From: Nemopilema nomurai
Lineage: Eukaryota > Cnidaria > Scyphozoa > Rhizostomeae > Rhizostomatidae
NCBI GenBank assembly: GCA_003864495.1
Contig: ML133474.1
Location: 908,550 to 972,549 of the forward strand
Reading direction: 5' to 3'
DNA: 64,000 nt
This document shows, piece after piece, positions 41,101 to 56,100 of the stretch. The position numbers and the translations under genes were made by a program. The notes beneath the pieces are model-generated. The model did not search any database. It was not told the DNA's origin and saw only the letters and a list, made by a program, of their open reading frames with translations. Numbering within the stretch: position 1 is the stretch's first letter; every line of letters begins with the position of its first letter.

Positions 41101-44100
41101 ACGAAGGATACTGCCATGCAGCTAGGGTTGGTGATTATGCACGAATTCGTTTTCACCGAGCCGAGGTTGACATAACCAAAGTCAAGTATGTAATCTGACA
41201 GCTGTGGCCTGCAATGCGAGAGTCGTTCCGATTTAGAAAAAGCTTTCTATAGAGTAAACATCACCAAGAAAGCGAAGGAGAAGTTGCATCTACCAAGTAA
41301 CAGCTACAGCGCAACAAGCAAATTCATTTTCTCCAACTAGACCAAGTAAACACGTTAAACAAAAGAATCGACCTGGACCCTATGCTGACGTACAGAAATA
41401 TTCAATATAAAAATATTGATGATTAATAAAAGGGGTGAAAATCGAAATATCCTTGGACCACCATTCCTTTAAACGGGGATCCAGCAGCATCAAGATTAAA
41501 CTGTACCACTACCTGTTGCAACTCTCTTTCAGTACCGATTATTCTATTTTGATAAAATTAACTCACAGGTAGTCACTCGATATATTAAATGGGTAAAATA
41601 ATTCGTAAGCTTTGCACCTTTGCTTCAGCTTTCTTGTTCCCTTTGTAGATGTCGTATGGAGCATTGTGCCAGACAGGTCTTGACTCTTATTCATAACTTC
41701 AACGGCAAAGTCTTTCACCTGCAGACGATCCACTTCTTCCTGGAAATCTTTTTCCGCTAATGGAAGCTGAAAAAATTTATAAACAGAATTGTAAAATGAG
41801 AAATAACCACTACGGAACTCGTCGTAATCTACCACCGTAAGAAAAGCAACCCTGTTATAGGGGGGGTAATAGTTTTCAAATTGCCTGAAGCTTTTCCTGA
41901 ATGATGTACAAAAGCAGCGATTAAAGGACACTGGATGATTTCAACAAATTGCGATAGAAAACAGATCCTTACCAGGGTTGGACGGCTATCGGCAATGCTA
42001 CTGGTCTTCAGCTGGATAGATGCATCCTGAAGCTTTTGCGCTTGATCTAGGTACTTCATGTATCGTGGATCGTCCCTGTCTCTAAGCAGATCGAATGTTA
42101 CTCTCGGAAAGATACCTTCACCCGTCAGGGTAATGACGTCAGGCTCAAAGTGTCCAACACGAATCTGTGAAAACATAAATTTTGGTTCTTGAACAAATTA
42201 ATTATCTAGAGTACTTCAAAGGCCAAATTAAAAACTTGAATTCCGATGCAACTATAACTGCAAATTTAATTATTAATGCAAAAATTAGAGAATACATATC
42301 AGGATATAATATATACTGAAAAATGTCGGTAACATTAGGCACTTGCTCCAATATCATTTCAAGATAAGTTCTAGCATCTTTTTTAAATAAATACAATATG
42401 AGCATTGGTATTAAGAGCATACATTTACTAATTCTAAAATTTCTAGATATCTGTGGTGATTAACTAGAAGGGATCACTTGAAAAGTTAAAACGTAGTACT
42501 AAGAGGCAATAGGAAATAGGCTGAAGGTGACATACACGGAACTGCTTTTGGAAAATCTCAGGAAAACCAGGCATGTAACGAATGGTAAGTGGAAGCGACT
42601 GTTGTGCTTCGACGATGCCCTGTTGATTGATTGAAAAAGTAGTCAAAAGATTTATAAATCACAAAAAAGAACAAATTCAAAGCTCATCATTGCTACGTTG
42701 CAATAGCCTTCTTTTCCTATGTACAACGAAGCCTGAGTTTATAAATCATCTGTGTCTTAGTTATGAATTGCCAGCGAGGCAAATTATAGTAAGGTAAAGT
42801 GCTGTCCACCTAAAAAGTGTAGCCATTCAAGTTTAAGAACGCTTTGAGCTTTTCATACGCTTTATATATCCGTAAGGTGGATCGAATGTTGGAAAAAAGG
42901 AGTATTAAATGAAATCAGTCATGCAGGCTGACCTTCCATTACGAAGATCTTTTAAAGGCATTGAGTCATGATAAATGGAAAGCGTATACCTAAATTGCAA
43001 AAATTGCTGTGTCATTATGATAGCTCCGTAAATCTGATTGGCTGCCAAGCAAACTGCACACATGATGTTTTAACCTCGCAGTTGATGTCTGATCACATGA
43101 AAGCCGATTTATCACATGAAAACAGACAACAGCCCGTTGAAAACCGCTACTTACCATGACTCAATGCCTTTGAGGTACGAAAGACTAAGTGCGACTAAAC
43201 TTTGGATGCAACAGTGCGGGGGAATTACCTGGACAGGGAGCACGGTGATGCCACCAGGTGTTGGGCTAGTCCCTCTGTCTGTATCTAGCACCGTGAAATC
43301 GAAATTGACTTTCCCTCTATTGAACAGAACTATTTCGGTGCTAATAATATGATCATAAATCTGAAAAAGAAGAATCATATAGGTAAGCTTAAACGAAGAC
43401 ACATTTTTATTGCCACCATGAAAAAAATCTAATTCTAAAGCTACGATTTTATTCTCTCAGTTAGATGACCAACATTTCATAACAAATTCAGTCGGTCATC
43501 AGTGGAAATTCTACTACTAAATTTTCTGTCTCGTCTTGTATATCAACCTTTAAACGCAAACGATGAAACCCAATTCGAAAGTCAGTTGGAACTTTATGAT
43601 AACAGGCAATCAGGTGATTTGCCAATCTTTGCGAAAGACCTGTTTTATATTGAAGGAGTATATGACTAGGAAGCACGATGGCCCACCTGTCTGCCCAGGT
43701 CAATGTTGGTGGCGTTGAACCCATACTGAAGCAAGGAGGCCTGTCCTTTGAGGAGTATTCTGTAATCAGGTCCGTCGCTGACACTGCAAACAGCAACTGC
43801 TTCGGCCATGGCATGCGAATGACCATAGAAGGTGAACTGGAACTGCTGCACCTCCCCAGGCTCCAGTTCTCCATATAGCGGCAACACGTCAAAAACCTAT
43901 ATTGCCAAACGGAATATCGACATCACCAACGTGATTACAAGCAAAACAATTTGTATTCTTATGATACCTTAGATTTATCATCAAATGGGAGTCGTTAACT
44001 GAATAGATGCATAGAGAAAACGCTTACCTCCTGGATACTGATATTTTCGGTAGCAGAAGGGCGTGGGATCCAGGGTAGTGCTGGTGTTTGACGACTGGTT

Positions 44101-47100
44101 TCGACTGAGTCTGGGGCAGTTTGTGGCCTCATCTGGATGGGGAGATGGCTTATGGCGGGAGACGTTTTTGGCCTAAATGAAGCATCAACAAACTGGTTGC
44201 TCTGTGGTGTCGACAAAACATTCAACTTGCTCTCAATTTCATCTTCTCCGTCTGACAAATCTTTGCCTATACCTGTTCAAGAGCATCAAATTACATAAAT
44301 ACATGGTAGCTATCAAAATACAACGGATCTCTTAAACGATAACTTCGATAAACGTTGCAAATATGAGCAAATCAATGTAAAGTTTATCATTCTTCAGTGT
44401 CATAAGGTAGCAGCTCAAGACTATTAATTCAAGAATCAGCCATGGAAATATCTTTGCCTCCAAGGGTTGTTTTCTTCATTGCTAGTGCACATGAGGTCAC
44501 ATTTGTGCTTATCAAATAAGCGAGAGTAAGTTGATTGAGGCCTCAATATCTTGCAGTCATTAAGTCATTTACCTTTATCTTTGGGCGCAGAAAACACTTT
44601 AATGAAATTGGCGCACATTGCTATTAAATTACTGGGAAATTAAACAAAGTTAGCATGAGCATCAACTCCACAACATCGCATTACTATCTCTTTTCTAAAT
44701 ACAAGAAGATTCAAAGTAAAAGTCAAAAATGAATGGCAAATATGATAGGTCTTGCTTGAGCCAAAGAGTCAAATGTAAGTGCGTTAGTCAAAAGCATTTG
44801 CACAGAATCTAATTACGAGGCGCAAAACGATACGGAAGCAGATCAATGGGATCAATGATACCTTCGTCATCTTCTTTGCTTTCAAAATTGATGGCATTTT
44901 CGTGGAAGCTCCATTTAAAAAGTACCTTCAATGGGCTATTGTTTGTGACTGTTACATTCTTCACGTGTTCCGTATCGTTCAAAACGCACCCGAAGTCAAC
45001 CTGCATATCAAATTTGAGAAAAAAGATGAATGGCTTTAAAATAATGATAACCAGTTTTAAAAATTCAACTACAGAGTCCTTGAGGTACAAGAGCAACCCA
45101 TTCATAAACTCGCATCGAATAAAATTGCTAGTGAAACTGACAAGCGATGAGATCTTTGAGAATCACAATGTCTTGCATAATTGGCATAATGGTAATATAA
45201 GCATAAATGGAATTTTTCCCAAAGTTTTTGAGTGAGTGAGCATAATTGAGTTCAGTTTATATGTAAACTATAATTTGGACAAAAATTTTTTCAGCTCTTT
45301 TTGACCATAAATGTTTCAAATCACTTTTTAGCGACAGTCGTTGGAGACCTGTTACAACAGACCATACCTTGGCTTTGATGTCTTTCTTATCAAATTATTC
45401 ATGCTAAAATGCTACCAAAATAAAGTAACTGAAACAATTTCGCTGCTTTGACATCAAATAATGATAATCAAAACTTTAAAGCACGTACCACATTTGCCTC
45501 AAAGTGAAGATTCGGGTAATACACATCACCAGTCAATTCAATACTGTCCTGGATACAAAGATGAAATAAAGTTAGAAACAACTCAAATTGAGGCAGATTC
45601 GAAAACGAGGCACACAGCTAGGCCGTTGCTTGTTCGATTGATTCAAAAGAGGATTAAGATGCTGATGCTGCATACTGTGTTTGGGTGATCATGGTACGTG
45701 ATCTCAAGGTTAGTCTTTGCTGTTCGGCAATACTTGTCCTTCTTGTAATCGGGGTCAAACTGGATCGTCAGTGGCACGCTTTCGTTGACTCGAAGCCGCA
45801 AATCCTAGAAAAATGAAGCATCCAATCATTAGGTCACTGCATACTATGGCTCAAGGAAACTCTGATAGCCCTTTGATGTTGCAACAGGCACCATCAACTA
45901 ATGCGGTAATCAAGGGAAATTCTGAGAAAAAAGTTTATTGTTATGACTACAAAGAACAGGAGTAATCCTCAAAGTAAATTGTTGCCATACCATATGACAG
46001 ATTTCTGTTGCCATTGCATCAGCAAGTATTGAAAAGGGGTACTCGGTGTCTAGTGAGACTTGCAGTGGAAGCTTTGAAACATTCCCTATCAGCATCTCTT
46101 TAACTTCTTTGCAGAGATCTGTTTGTGGATGCTGCGTGGATTGAAAAAATTAAGGGAGATTACAGAGAGCAAATGTGAGAACTTGCGAAAAGGCAAGAGA
46201 AGTTGTCACTTTATTTGGCAGAAATAATAAAGGGTAACAGAGAATTCACAATCCTTGCTAGCTTAAGGAAATATTGCTCAGTTTTAATTTCTCCATTCCT
46301 TTCCTTCATTCGCATCCATCATTATCATCAATAACCAGACTATTAAATGCCCAAACTAAACAATATTTAGACTCGTGAGCAAGAAATGGCCATATTCATA
46401 AGCTCTTGCCTGGAATCTGGAAGAAATTAACCATTTATTTAATAATGCTGCCGTCCCTGCTTTCCACCAATAGCTATTACGTTGCAGCTCATTTGGACAG
46501 AATCAGTAGGTTGAAATTGCCCGCGTTCTTATGTCAGTAGCCAGAGAATCAAAGAGATAAATGGCAAGAGAGATCTCCAGGCAAAAAATGTTAAGCTCCA
46601 ATCGCCCAAAGAGTATGAAAAAGAGTACATCAGTCAATAGAAGGCTTAAGCACAATATACGTGGTTTTTGTTGACGTTAATTGTCGATTTCTGTCACTGA
46701 CCTTGAGCACGAAAAAGCTTAGCTTTCTTTCTGAAAGTCGCAAAAGAGGCTCAATAAAATCAGCAACAATATCAACTTTCAAGATCTTGTCTTTGCCAGT
46801 GTTGGTCCCAACAATGGAATGGCAAATCATTCTCTCCCGTACTTGCTGGCATCTACAGGGGAACAAGAAAGAACGATGTCGAATGAAAGTTGAGACGAAA
46901 ATTAGCTCTCACCATGGCTCGAGTGGAGGATTCAACAACAAGTTATGAAGAAAGTTGGATGCAAATATCAATCAGGTTAACTAAAATTGAGCTCAGGGAA
47001 AGCTTAAAAAAAACAGAGAACTGATTTATCGAAGCTTGATATCTGACAAAACTTAACACAATCAGCATAAATTAGTAAAGTTCTAAAATTTCCATAAAAC

Positions 47101-50100
47101 TCAAGTCCTTACTTCTCAGAAAAGCCTTCGAGGATCACTTCTTGACTTTGACCAGGTGCCAGGGACATTCTGTCGGGCTTCAGTTTGAACACGGGTCGGG
47201 CAGGAGCAGGGGGTGGGGGCATCCTCTAGGGTTTGAGAAAAAAGATTTTCACATAAATAATGAATTCCCCGCTAGACGAATTTGGCAAGGTACAAATACA
47301 TGGTGGATGATACAAATTCTCCAATGTCACACACCAACTTAGACTCAAGAGGTATTTTCAAACTACAGGTATTTCGCTTTACGCTTTTATCTCTTTACGT
47401 TTTACCTCTCCAAGTTTGATATTTGTTTATAAAAACGTAGATAAAACTATTTTGCATGATTTGATTTCCTTATCTTTGTGATAATTTCCAACAGCGCGTG
47501 GAAGGCTTGTTACCTGATACTTGACGTCATCTTTGTTGTATTCCTGCTTCTTCTTGGATCGCACCAGCGGGAATCCCTCGGTCGACCAGAATATCTGCTG
47601 CGAACGCCTTCCCCTGTTGGTCAGCCGATAGCGTCGCAAGCAAGGACGCAGACTGAACGTGGCGCCGATGTTTATTACAGGCGGCATCGCCGGTTCGCTA
47701 ACGATGGTTGTGCCGGTCCCTTGCGCCGACAACAGTATGGTATGGATCTGTCCATCGGTGATTGCTATTTTCAGCTTGTCTTGAAACCTAGGTGAGGGAA
47801 TAATGTCTACAGTTCGACAAAATTTTGTCTATCCCAGCTGATTTTGGCACTACCTGGAACGCACTAGATCGCCCAACAAAACACAAATATCAATAATTTG
47901 GACATCGAAATAGTCTCAACCTCTAAAAAATTCTTACTAAAAAGTGAGAATCAAAGCCTTAAATAACTGAATTGTTAAACCGCGAAAACTTTAATGGAGA
48001 AAAAACAAGAGGTAAAAAAATCTGCGACAAAAATTCAAAAGCATTTTCGTCGCTTAAAATGTTTGCCCGAAAAAAACACAAAATTGAAAGTGGTGCTTTC
48101 TTCTGAGAGGTAGTGGCAATCTAACAGACGAGCACCAACACATGGAAATAGTATTAATAGCATTGATTTGTGTGCTACCGAGATAGAGAAATTATGGTAA
48201 GAAATTGGAGAAGCAAGCTCTAGGTTCGCAGTAATTTAGGGCTATAAACAGTGACTGAGGCAACACTCACCTGAGACAATCGTCTACATTGGCAATGACA
48301 GTCAAGATAATAGCACGCTCTGCTGGTATTATGCCTTGCGCCGGCTCCACGGAAAACAACGAATGCGGACGAACCTGGAAACCAGTGACGTCATTATGAC
48401 AATTTTCAAAAACTAAGAGCACAATTGTATTTTCAAGCGCAAATCGGAATAAGTGGAATTTGCAAACTAAACTGAAGTAGCATTCTTATGGGCAAATACT
48501 ATCTAGATTTGATCATCACACCTTAAAATGCTCAATGGTCCACTCCTGACTAATCAATTAAGATGTCTGTGACATACAGGATAACAAACGTCTGTTAAGG
48601 ATAGCCTAACCGAAAATGCTATAAAAAAACAAGGGATTTGTGATTGCCACAATAAGGCTGCAACGTACCATTTCAGAGTGAAATTCAGCAGGAATCAATG
48701 ACTCATTTGAAAGCTTGATTTCTCGTAAAACATCTTCTAATACTGGAATGGCACCATAGTCGACTTCCAACGCGCTTGTATGGACAACTGGGCCTTCGCC
48801 AATGCACGTCAGCTGTACCTGCTGTCAAAAAAGAGATCCAGTGTTATTCCAAAACATTTTATGTCTGTTTTATAGTATGCCTCCTCCAGATAAAAATAAT
48901 TATTAAACTTCCTCTTTATTCAATAGCCTATCAATATGATATAGTTGGTATTTTCGTACCACAAAGGCCCGCTGTTTTATTGATAATTTAAAAATTTGCC
49001 GCACAAAATTTAATTTCCTTTCTCAATGGCTTTGCTGCTGTAAAACTTTTCTTAACTACACTTTTAAAAAAAGCAAATTATTACAAATTTATAACTTTTA
49101 CTATTACTAATTAATAGTCTCAACATCGAACTTCTACTCCCTAATACTGAAATACTGCAGCTATCGACTAGCTGAACTGAAGAAATTACACTTTGAATAT
49201 TGATCACAAGAGCCAGATGAAAATACTCCTAACACTGCTGCATAACCTATTTCAACAACTGACTATGACGTCATGTCTGTTGCATCCTTGGTAGTCGGAA
49301 TCAGCTTAGTAAGTTGACATTTTAACATAAGAATGTCATATACATGAATTTCACGGGAAGTAAATGATGATGGAACAATAACACAGAATGCACTTACTAT
49401 GGGGATATCATTGCAGCCATAAATCATGAAATATGCACTGGTGACCAGTTTTTCCATTCCGTGAGCACTAATTTGCAGTGGTATCTCAATGAGTGATTGA
49501 GGTTGTATAATGCCCTGTAATTGAATTGGATTATTGGCTTAAAGTATAGTGCTTCTGGAAATCAAAGAAAACAAGCTCAAGGATGGGAAAAGTATAGTAA
49601 TTTGATAACTAATTAAAGAAAAAACAATTTGCACCAGATGTAAAAAGCTCTGAGACGCCTTACCTTAAAGTAATTAGTAGAGTAGCGAATTGCTGGCCGA
49701 TCTTCTTGTACCTAAACATTTAATAAAAATCAGTTTAAAATCATTTAGAACATTGACTGTTTTGAATGAAGACATGTGGGTGGGGGTACTGATGCAAGTC
49801 GATTAAACAGAAACACGAAAACAAAGTGAAATATGTTAACAGTCTTAGCAAAAACAAACCGTAAAACAACTGTTGCAAAATCCATGGTCGAAAGAGAACG
49901 AAACACAAAGATAGTGATGAAATGCGATTTCGTGTTAATAAACAAGTCACCAAATGAAAAGATCTTTCATGCGTGCATGGTCAATAAATTGGCGTGGTTG
50001 ACTTACGATAACGCAATGACATTACATGGGCCATTCAATACATGGTAACAGCAGAATGGTGAAGGGGTCAAACCTGAGGCAACAGCTCGTATTTTGCTGG

Positions 50101-53100
50101 CAAATCTGTTTCGTTCTTCAACACCACCATCTTTTCGTATGGATAGCGAATGAAGCATCTTCCATAGTCGAGGATTGGAGTCTCCACAACAATGCCAGGT
50201 ACCACACATCTGGATAAGTTGAAGAAGAACATGCGATAGAAAATAAGCAAGAAAGAAGTTGGTGGAGAAAGAGGTGATGTATGGCAGTGATGGTTTTTTG
50301 ATTGCCATATGAAAATAAGTAAAAGACCTAATATAATTTTGGCAATCATTTTCTAAGATATTTTACTTTCCAAAGCTGCAATGCCGAAGGAAAACAACAA
50401 CTTCAAGCGAGTTTCTCAAGGGCTAAGTTCAAGCACACACATTGGCTTTTTCGATGGCAAAATAAAGTTGAGCTATTTATCTATTCAATCAAAGCAACAA
50501 GAGAGGTAATTGAGGTACAATGAACTCCCTGTTTCGCAATGGCTATTACCCCGCTCACCCTGCTCGTTGGCATACAAAGCAAGGAAAATTTGCGCATCGT
50601 AAAAAAGGGATTGAGTGCAAAAGGGGGAAAGCTTCTTCGGGATCCTTTGTCATTTCAAGTAGTTATCGACTAGGTTCAAGAGTATGCACAGAAAGCGAGC
50701 GACTCCCATATAGGCTTAATATGCACACAAAAAGGAGTGTTATGTATGGGTGAATGCGGGGTTATTATTCATAATCTTACTGCCTGTTGGAAAAGAAGAT
50801 CTAAGCAATGTCTGAATGAAAGAGCACGAGCCCTAACCATGGTCCAAAAAAGACTGTATATTTGTCAAAACACAGCAATGGGCATTAATCTTACCTGGCG
50901 GAAATAGGAAGAATTAGTATTTCCTGCCCAACACTCTCGACATCAACCACCAAATAAGTCTCGTATTTCTGCTCTGTAAGTGACGTCAGATTCACCTGGC
51001 AAGGAAGGAAGCGAACCAATGTGAATCGAGTCAACATATGAACAAGTCTCGTGTTTTAGGACAACAAATGACATTAGGACACTTCGCATAGAATTTGATA
51101 AATTAGCTGCAAATCTTGAATCCGTCACTATGCCTTCATCACTTTCGCCAAACTCTTCAAGTTCTGTCTACCGGGATAACAAACTGTCACAACATGTCGT
51201 TACAGGCATATTTATAATCGAAATAAGTCTTACTTAGTTATCAAAAACATTTACAGCTAGGTATATCTATAATAATTGATAATGGCAACTTTGATACCTG
51301 GATATCGATCTCAGACTGTGGACCAATCGTCCCTGTGCTTGGAAATATCTCGAACTCCCTTGGGGACTCGTGCGAGTGAATATCCTCTATGTATCTTTCA
51401 TCGAGAAAGCTCCCTGCAATCGAGGCTGCACTTGGGCCCAGGCCATCAGACGGGACTCGCAAGAAGAAGGTCATTGGGATGAGAGATGTATTGATCAACT
51501 TGCAAGCAGCGATATGTGTGAAACCTTGAGTGGAAAATTATTAGCAATGTCAAACATGTGTCGCGGGGAAACTGTTAGCATAAAGGGGGCTGCTTGGTCA
51601 GGCAATTAGAGTTGCTTAAATAAAGATATGATTTGTAAATGCAAACATAAGCTTGCTCCAACATTCACTATAAAAAGAACGGTAACTTTCTAAAATAAAT
51701 TTTTCCATCGAAGTAAATCTTAAATGCTGCAAGTCGCAACACATCTATGATTACAAAACAAACAGGCATTTAAATTCTGCCGTTTCAACATCTATGAACA
51801 TTTTGTTATTTGTTGCTGGAATAAGCTTTTCTTTATTCAACCAATTAAAACATGTCTGAATAATGATAATAGTACAAGATTAGCACCACCAATCGCTAGT
51901 ATATCAAACATGATGTCATGTTTAAAAGTAATAATGATGTAATCGCATTTTGAAACTTGATTTCAATATAGTTCACATTCCTAGTCCCTTCAACACCCAA
52001 TGCCTACTCAGACTTCAGGTTTCAATCAGGTAATAGGAAAAACGCCTTATCTTGTTCTACTTTCAAATTCTACTTATACGGCCATGTCGCTCTCCAAGAA
52101 ACAAAGCTCCACTTGCTTATGTCGTTAACACACGCAATTACACTGTGACGTGAGCATGGTACTAAGAAATTACAGATAGTGACGTCATATTTAGTACGAA
52201 ATTCCGTTTGAACCTCTAACAAAAAAAGCTGCAACGAAATAACAAAACAAAGTATGATTGAACTGACCATATGACACGGTACTGAACCTCAACTTCGGCA
52301 CGTCGAAGTGAAATGTTGGCCCAATCACACAACCACTGGAAAATCAAAATCACAAGATCAAACAAGGCAGCGGAGTTTACTTGCAAGGGTCTCTAAGGAT
52401 AGCAGTAGGGCAATACTGTAATAGGAAAACAAATAAACAAACTCCAATTGCTTGCGTATAACCCACCTGATTCTAAACTGGAATCTTTCTGGTGATCCAT
52501 CAACAGTCCAGACGAAAATCTCGTTGAACTCACCAAGGTATGGAGAAGTGAAGTGAACCTGAAATGCATTCAATAATTTCGGGGTAGAAACCTTGAGACA
52601 TCCTTCTTCTACACACAATAGTTTGCATGATTCTTGATTTCAACGAAACATTATATGAAACTATGGAGCTGATTAGAAACAAACCTGAAAATAGGATTTT
52701 CTAAGTATAAGTACTTCTCAAGGAGAACATTTTCAAGCTATTCAATTGATAATTGCTCAGCTCTTCAGAGGCAAGCAACAAAGATAACGTTTAGTGATAA
52801 ATAAGACAAATGTTCCTTTTGACAAATTTTAACTATTCTTTTCCAGTCAGAAAGATGGACTAAAAAGGCTAACAGGGACATCTTCATGCTGTTTTTTCTT
52901 GTCAGCTAGCGATTGTGTCGTCGTTTGGCAATTTCCTCACGTTTGCATACTTGGAAGATAATGGGACGCTTAACTGCTTCAAGTATGCAAACAGCTTTCG
53001 CCGCTTCGTGCTTTTATGAAAGTTTTTGCCTAAATCTAAGTCACTTAGACATTCACGTATACACTGTATGTTGTGTGGAACATTTCAAACATGTTGCCTG

Positions 53101-56100
53101 ATACACGTTAACCTCAAAGTTTCCCAATGTTCAAAATGTGTAAGGTAAGCACATGAAAGCTAGTAACATAATGTCATTGAGCCATACTTTCAAATTTGAA
53201 AAAGAACCATGTGATTGCTTACCTGAATCGCCTGATATCCTCCAGGGACAATGATACCTTCCGTGGGCGTGAACTCAAACTGCTGACCAAACAGAGACTC
53301 TGACTGCACGTAGCTGAAAATCGCATCAATGTCACCGACGTTCTTTAGTATCACCTGAAAATGCAACATCACACCAGAAATGTGAAAATGGTTGGCAAAT
53401 ATGAGCTTGGCAGAAAGAGTGCATACACTTGGAACAAATAATAATCAGACTAAAACACTACGCAGTTCATGTGGAGGCGGAACAGAACGTGAACAATTGA
53501 CCAGTCAAAGGGATCAGAGAACAGTATATAGATGCCAAGATCCTAGAAATCTTTAGTTGAAGACCAACCTCATACGAGTGTTCTGAGTTTACAAAGACAT
53601 TTTCTATGTCCAGAGTGTCGAATGAAAACTGGATTTTCGCCCCGATCCCATCCCCGCGAATCTTAAGTGGCAGCCTGCTCTCCCTGCCTGTGACGTCACA
53701 ATATACGGTGCGGGCGTAGCTTCTTGCTTCGTCCGGTTTGAAAACAATGTTGACGTCGGCGTGCGAGTTTGGCCAGATGTCTCCTTCCTAAATGCAAAAC
53801 GATAATTCATACATCAGCAGAATATAGAATCGTCTAGCTCGTGCACGTTCAATTCCAAACGAAATTGGTTGAAACTGGATAGGAGCTTGCTAAGTGCTTC
53901 AGCCATTCATTTAATTAGTGCACATCGTACACTTTCCAAGAACAACTGGTACTCCACTGGTACCTTTTTGACTACATTTTTTTCTATATGGCGATACGGA
54001 TTACTTACGATTCGACCCCGAGAACTACAGGCAATGAACACGGGATTATGCAAGCATACAGAGAAAATCTAGGCTTCTTTTACATTACGCTGGGAAACTT
54101 AACTATCAGACCCGGACCTCAAGTTTATTAGATTGTTACCAAAACTATAAAGCTTGTTAAATAAATTGGTTTAATATTTTGAAGCTACTCTAAAAGCGTA
54201 TGAAACAAAATTATAGCAATGACAGGTTCAAGAGCCAAAAGACTTACAACGGGGTCCAGTGATATTACGTCATCACTATAAAGCATCTTTTCACCTTCAG
54301 CCACCTAGAAGAGACGCAGGGATCTTTTCAAGGGTGCAATTTGACGAAATAAGTACAATTTTAAAGAATGCTCGCGAACGTAAAGATAAAGTCGGGCATC
54401 TTCAAAAGCTTTTTTGTAGCAGTGCACATAAAGTAGTGAATCTTCAAAAAAATTAACGACATTATCCTTTATATTAGTAAAGGTGGCAAATGATTTTGTT
54501 AAGTGCTAAATGGCTCTTAACCGAGAGGCATGTTTTAGTGTAAAATAGGACTTCAACAAGGTTTACAAATGCCAGAGAACTGCCATTTAATCAAAGCCCT
54601 AACATGTCACTGCATCTTAAGTGTTTAGAGTGGGGCTGTTTCTTTTGCCAATAATGAGTTTCTGCAAACCAAGAGAATCTTGACCAGAGCCTGCAAGGCC
54701 TAAGTATACATTCTTATAATAAAACTCGCTAAAAGTTAATATAAAATGTAATGTTATAGAGCCACCATTCACCTTTATGCGGTTCTTGAATGACCGAGTT
54801 ACAAGTGAAAGTTTGTCTCGCAAACTTGGATCTGAAATGCATTCTTCGAGGAAAGTGTTCTTCTGTTCGTCTTCCTTGAAGCTCAGCTCATGGTAAAACC
54901 TGGAAGAGCATTAAATTGTAAGTTATCTAATAACGCTGCAATCTGCATTTGGTCCAGCACTAAGCTACTACATTAATAGCTCATTAATACCACATAAGCA
55001 TCAATGTCAATACCACATGCCAATTGTACTTCTTAGAAAAAGCCTGGTCTCCAGCTAATAGATAAATTCTACTCGCCACAACTCCAAAAACCTTTCATAG
55101 CAATTTTTAAGTGGACATTATTACCCTTCTAAAGATTATGACAAAAATTAAACCCTTACACTTTAGATTATGCAAGTAGAAAAGCCAAAAAACTTCTACA
55201 TTAATTAAAGCCTGCATTCACTCCCTCAAAAAGAAGTCACTTTCTGAATCAAAAGCATTGCGAAAAATTCTTAAAACTAAAATTCCTATTTATCAAAAAA
55301 TGGATTCTGGCTTTTGTTTAGGGTGGAAGGCAGACTGAAATTTTTAGTCGTCTCATCGATTTTTCGTGCGATAGAGAGAACTCGCATGACTTAAATACTC
55401 AATAGCTTAAAGGCATCGAGATGAGAAGAGCAAACCTTTGCTTCTGCTGCAACTCTTCGGCAAGTGTTGCTAAGGGCTTCCACTCAAAGTGGACAATGAC
55501 GTCACTTCGATTCATGATCGAGATAGTTCTGGAAGGAAAGCATAGTGCATATACAAGAGGCCGTTAGGAAAGCTTACGTTGAAAAACCAGGATAAATCAA
55601 CGAAATGGTTGACCAGTGACTTCTAATTTTGATATGTAAACTTGATTAGAAAAGAATAACAGCAACATTAATTATCATTCTTTAGATGTGTGGCATTGGT
55701 CTTGAAATCGAAGCACTTTTAAAGAATATAGTCGATCATCTACAACATCGCAATCAATTTTGGGTAAGGCATATCTTGTTGGAAAAGGAGGTCTTTTCAA
55801 ACAGCAAAATATGAAATCACCTTACAATAAGTGTGCTCAAATTTTCAAAAAAAGTTTTATACTAAGGTATGTTATATTTGCAGCTATATTACTAGGGATT
55901 AAAAGAGGTCAACAAAATGACCCTTAAATAATTCTTAAATGATAATAGAGACGCAGGCATCTGCCATGCTGATTCAAAAGAAAGCACATATCAAAAGGTT
56001 GCTTAGGGAGGCAGATGAAACTGTCCAGCAAAGGACAGCAGAGAAGCAAGAATTACAAAGAATTTACCTCTGGGATGCACTGGTAATGTAAGTATTGTCT

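Noticed and set aside
50943..51128. Open frame between HYDIN exons 16 and 17
   Set aside because: Joining exon 16 directly to exon 17 gives a continuous HYDIN-like domain and matching phase. This stretch is intron.
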